A stretch of DNA of 6,215 bases. Origin: Calditrichota bacterium. GTDB taxonomy: Bacteria > Zhuqueibacterota > Zhuqueibacteria > Oleimicrobiales > Geothermoviventaceae. Under the pieces are notes generated by a model that saw nothing but the letters and a program-made list of their open reading frames with translations, was not told the DNA's origin and ran no database searches. Position numbers and translations under genes: made by a program. This document shows positions 5,387 through 6,215 of this stretch, piece by piece (positions within the stretch are counted from its first letter, which is position 1; every line of letters begins with the position of its first letter). The stretch is from the NCBI GenBank assembly GCA_013152765.1, contig JAADFT010000418.1, positions 1 to 6,215 on the forward strand, written 5' to 3'.

Positions 5387-5548
5387 GACCGAACATTCTC
5401 CACCTCAGGGGCGGGTTGCGTTGTTGCTTCCGCCGGCGGAACACGATCTGCCTTGCTTGCTCGGCTGGCGCAGAGTGTCAGAAAACAGCCCGGCGGTCCC
5501 GTGACGGCGCCCGCTTGCACCAGTTCCAGCACTGCGCGTTGAACGATC

Positions 5549-5578
5549 CACTGCTGCCTGCGAGAGCAGTGTTTTTTT
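5549..5578 (+). terminator. Intrinsic terminator, CACTGCT/AGCAGTG plus seven T
   Basis: CACTGCT (5549-5555) pairs perfectly with AGCAGTG (5565-5571) around a 9-base loop and is followed directly by seven T residues (5572-5578). This is the best Rho-independent terminator in the window. It acts on + strand transcripts, either long read-through from the phosphatase gene, which ends 340 bases earlier, or an unrecognised small RNA between. Confidence 0.8.
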
Positions 5579-5659
5579 GAGAGCTTGTGAGACCGGTAAC
5601 GGCCGGACAAAGGTTTTCAATCTGGGATTGAACAACCGAGAAATCCCCGGCGTCTCCGG

Positions 5660-5719
5660 GCACGTGGAGGATCGTGAGGCCTGTGACATCACGTGCTTGA
5701 CGGGCTGTTGCGGCCCGTC
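5660..5719 (+). promoter_or_regulatory. Inverted-repeat-rich leader of the oxidoreductase gene
   Basis: GCACGTG (5660-5666) and CACGTGC (5690-5696) are an inverted pair spaced by 23 bases, each containing the palindrome CACGTG. Immediately after, GACGGGC (5699-5705) pairs with GCCCGTC (5713-5719) around a 7-base loop. This hairpin ends 45 bases before the ATG at 5765 and so may lie in the 5' leader. No convincing -35/-10 pair was found: TTGACG at 5697 lacks a -10 at the right distance. Confidence 0.35.
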
Positions 5720-5764
5720 GCGTACGGTTTGCGGTCTTGCAAAACACACCGAGGAGGACTGCAA

Positions 5765-6215
5765 ATGGGAGAGATGAATCGCAGAGATTTCATCAAACGC
5801 ACGGCCGGAGCTACAGCGGCCGTGTCGCTCGGCTTCAACATCGCCAGGTCGGCAGCCAGCCCCAACGACACAATTCGGGTGGCTGTAGTGGGCATCCGCG
5901 GGCGCGGCGGCTCGCACATTCGCGGCTTTGGTCGCCTGCCCGGAGTGGAGGTGGCCGCAGTCTGTGATGTGGACGAGAACGTAATCGCCAAGCGGCTCAA
6001 GGACATCGAGGAGTGGGGCCTGCCCAAGCCGAAAACCTACGTCGACATCCGGAAGTTGCTCGATGACAAAGACATCGACGTCATCTCGATCGCCACGCCC
6101 AACCACTGGCATGCCCTGGCGACTATCTGGGCCTGCCAGGCCGGCAAAGACGTGTACGTCGAAAAACCCGGCTCCCACAACGTGTGGGAGGGCCGCAAGA
6201 TGGTCGAGGCCGCGA
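5765..6215 (+). CDS. Tat-exported Gfo/Idh/MocA family oxidoreductase, 3' end missing
   Basis: The frame is open to the window edge: 150 codons are visible of a family usually 350-480 residues long. The ATG at 5765 follows GAGGAGG (5751-5757) by seven bases, so it is preferred to the in-frame ATG at 5774. Residues 5-11, NRRDFIK, with a mildly hydrophobic stretch to about 31 ending in SAAS, form a twin-arginine signal, so the folded, cofactor-loaded protein should be exported. Residues 37-51, TIRVAVVGIRGRGGS, are the first beta strand and glycine-rich loop of an NAD(P)-binding Rossmann fold. CDVD at 67-70 ends the second strand, TPNHWHA (111-117) follows, and EKP (133-135) is the family's hallmark with Lys134. 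The enzyme would oxidise or reduce a sugar, cyclitol or derivative with tightly bound NAD(P). The substrate cannot be read from this half, because the C-terminal substrate domain is outside the window. Many such genes occur in Planctomycetota and relatives. Confidence 0.9.
   Translation, partial: MGEMNRRDFIKRTAGATAAVSLGFNIARSAASPNDTIRVAVVGIRGRGGSHIRGFGRLPGVEVAAVCDVDENVIAKRLKDIEEWGLPKPKTYVDIRKLLDDKDIDVISIATPNHWHALATIWACQAGKDVYVEKPGSHNVWEGRKMVEAA

Larger units (their letters stand above)
5209..5764. other. 556-base intergenic region with hairpins and a terminator, no credible gene
   Basis: Open frames here are short or are the antisense extension of the downstream gene. No domain or start signal supports any of them. 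The region contains a hairpin close after the phosphatase gene, two palindromes resembling those before position 1830, a strong intrinsic terminator at 5549-5578, and an inverted-repeat-rich leader for the oxidoreductase. Bases 5273-5323 and 5387-5548 show nothing recognisable. Confidence 0.65.

Noticed and set aside
5682..5693. A CRP-like site TGTGACATCACG
   Set aside because: The half-sites are separated by two bases instead of six, so it does not match the CRP consensus.
5697..5728. A promoter with TTGACG at 5697
   Set aside because: No acceptable -10 lies 16-18 bases downstream, and TTGACG is partly the arm of the hairpin at 5699-5719.
5405..6178. A 257-codon open frame on the - strand
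   Set aside because: It covers the Gfo/Idh coding sequence antisense and runs across the terminator region, with no recognisable domain.

Overview
The window looks like bacterial chromosome, GC-rich (about 60% by eye), with all recognisable genes on the + strand. A Tat-exported Gfo/Idh/MocA oxidoreductase, a large lipoprotein of the PhoD-like phosphatase type and period-10 CGCAGAT intergenic repeats together suggest a Gram-negative heterotroph of the Planctomycetota, Acidobacteriota or Verrucomicrobiota kind. This placement is inference. No rRNA, tRNA, CRISPR array, transposase or phage gene was seen.

Layout: (1) 1-979 is the C-terminal part of a CydC-type ABC exporter subunit, cut by the left edge. 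(2) 980-2018 is about 1 kb without a credible gene. It is full of small inverted repeats: an overlapping pair at 1110-1137, a CGCAGAT tandem repeat at 1366-1408, a cluster of six short hairpins at 1592-1823, and a weak promoter before the next gene. (3) 2019-2504 encodes a 161-residue protein related to alkyltransferase-like (ATL/MGMT) proteins, but without the alkyl-acceptor cysteine. A hairpin follows it. (4) 2627-5208 is one gene for a large exported lipoprotein with a PhoD-like metallophosphoesterase domain. It is broken by two frameshifts, near 3353-3363 and 4647-4651, so it reads as three consecutive frames. (5) 5209-5764 is a 556-base gap with more hairpins, a good intrinsic terminator at 5549-5578, and an inverted-repeat-rich leader. 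(6) 5765 to the right edge is the start of a Tat-exported Gfo/Idh/MocA oxidoreductase. It stays open to the window end.

The genes do not form one pathway. Each is separated from the next by hairpins or a long gap and has its own Shine-Dalgarno sequence, so they look like separate transcription units: cytochrome bd assembly and redox export (cydC), alkyl-lesion recognition or an unknown DNA-binding role (ATL-like), phosphate-ester hydrolysis at the cell envelope (PhoD-like, probably inactive as sequenced), and periplasmic sugar or cyclitol oxidoreduction (Gfo/Idh). The least ordinary content is the hairpin-rich intergenic DNA, which shares motifs between the two gaps. No complete new system with effector genes is visible.
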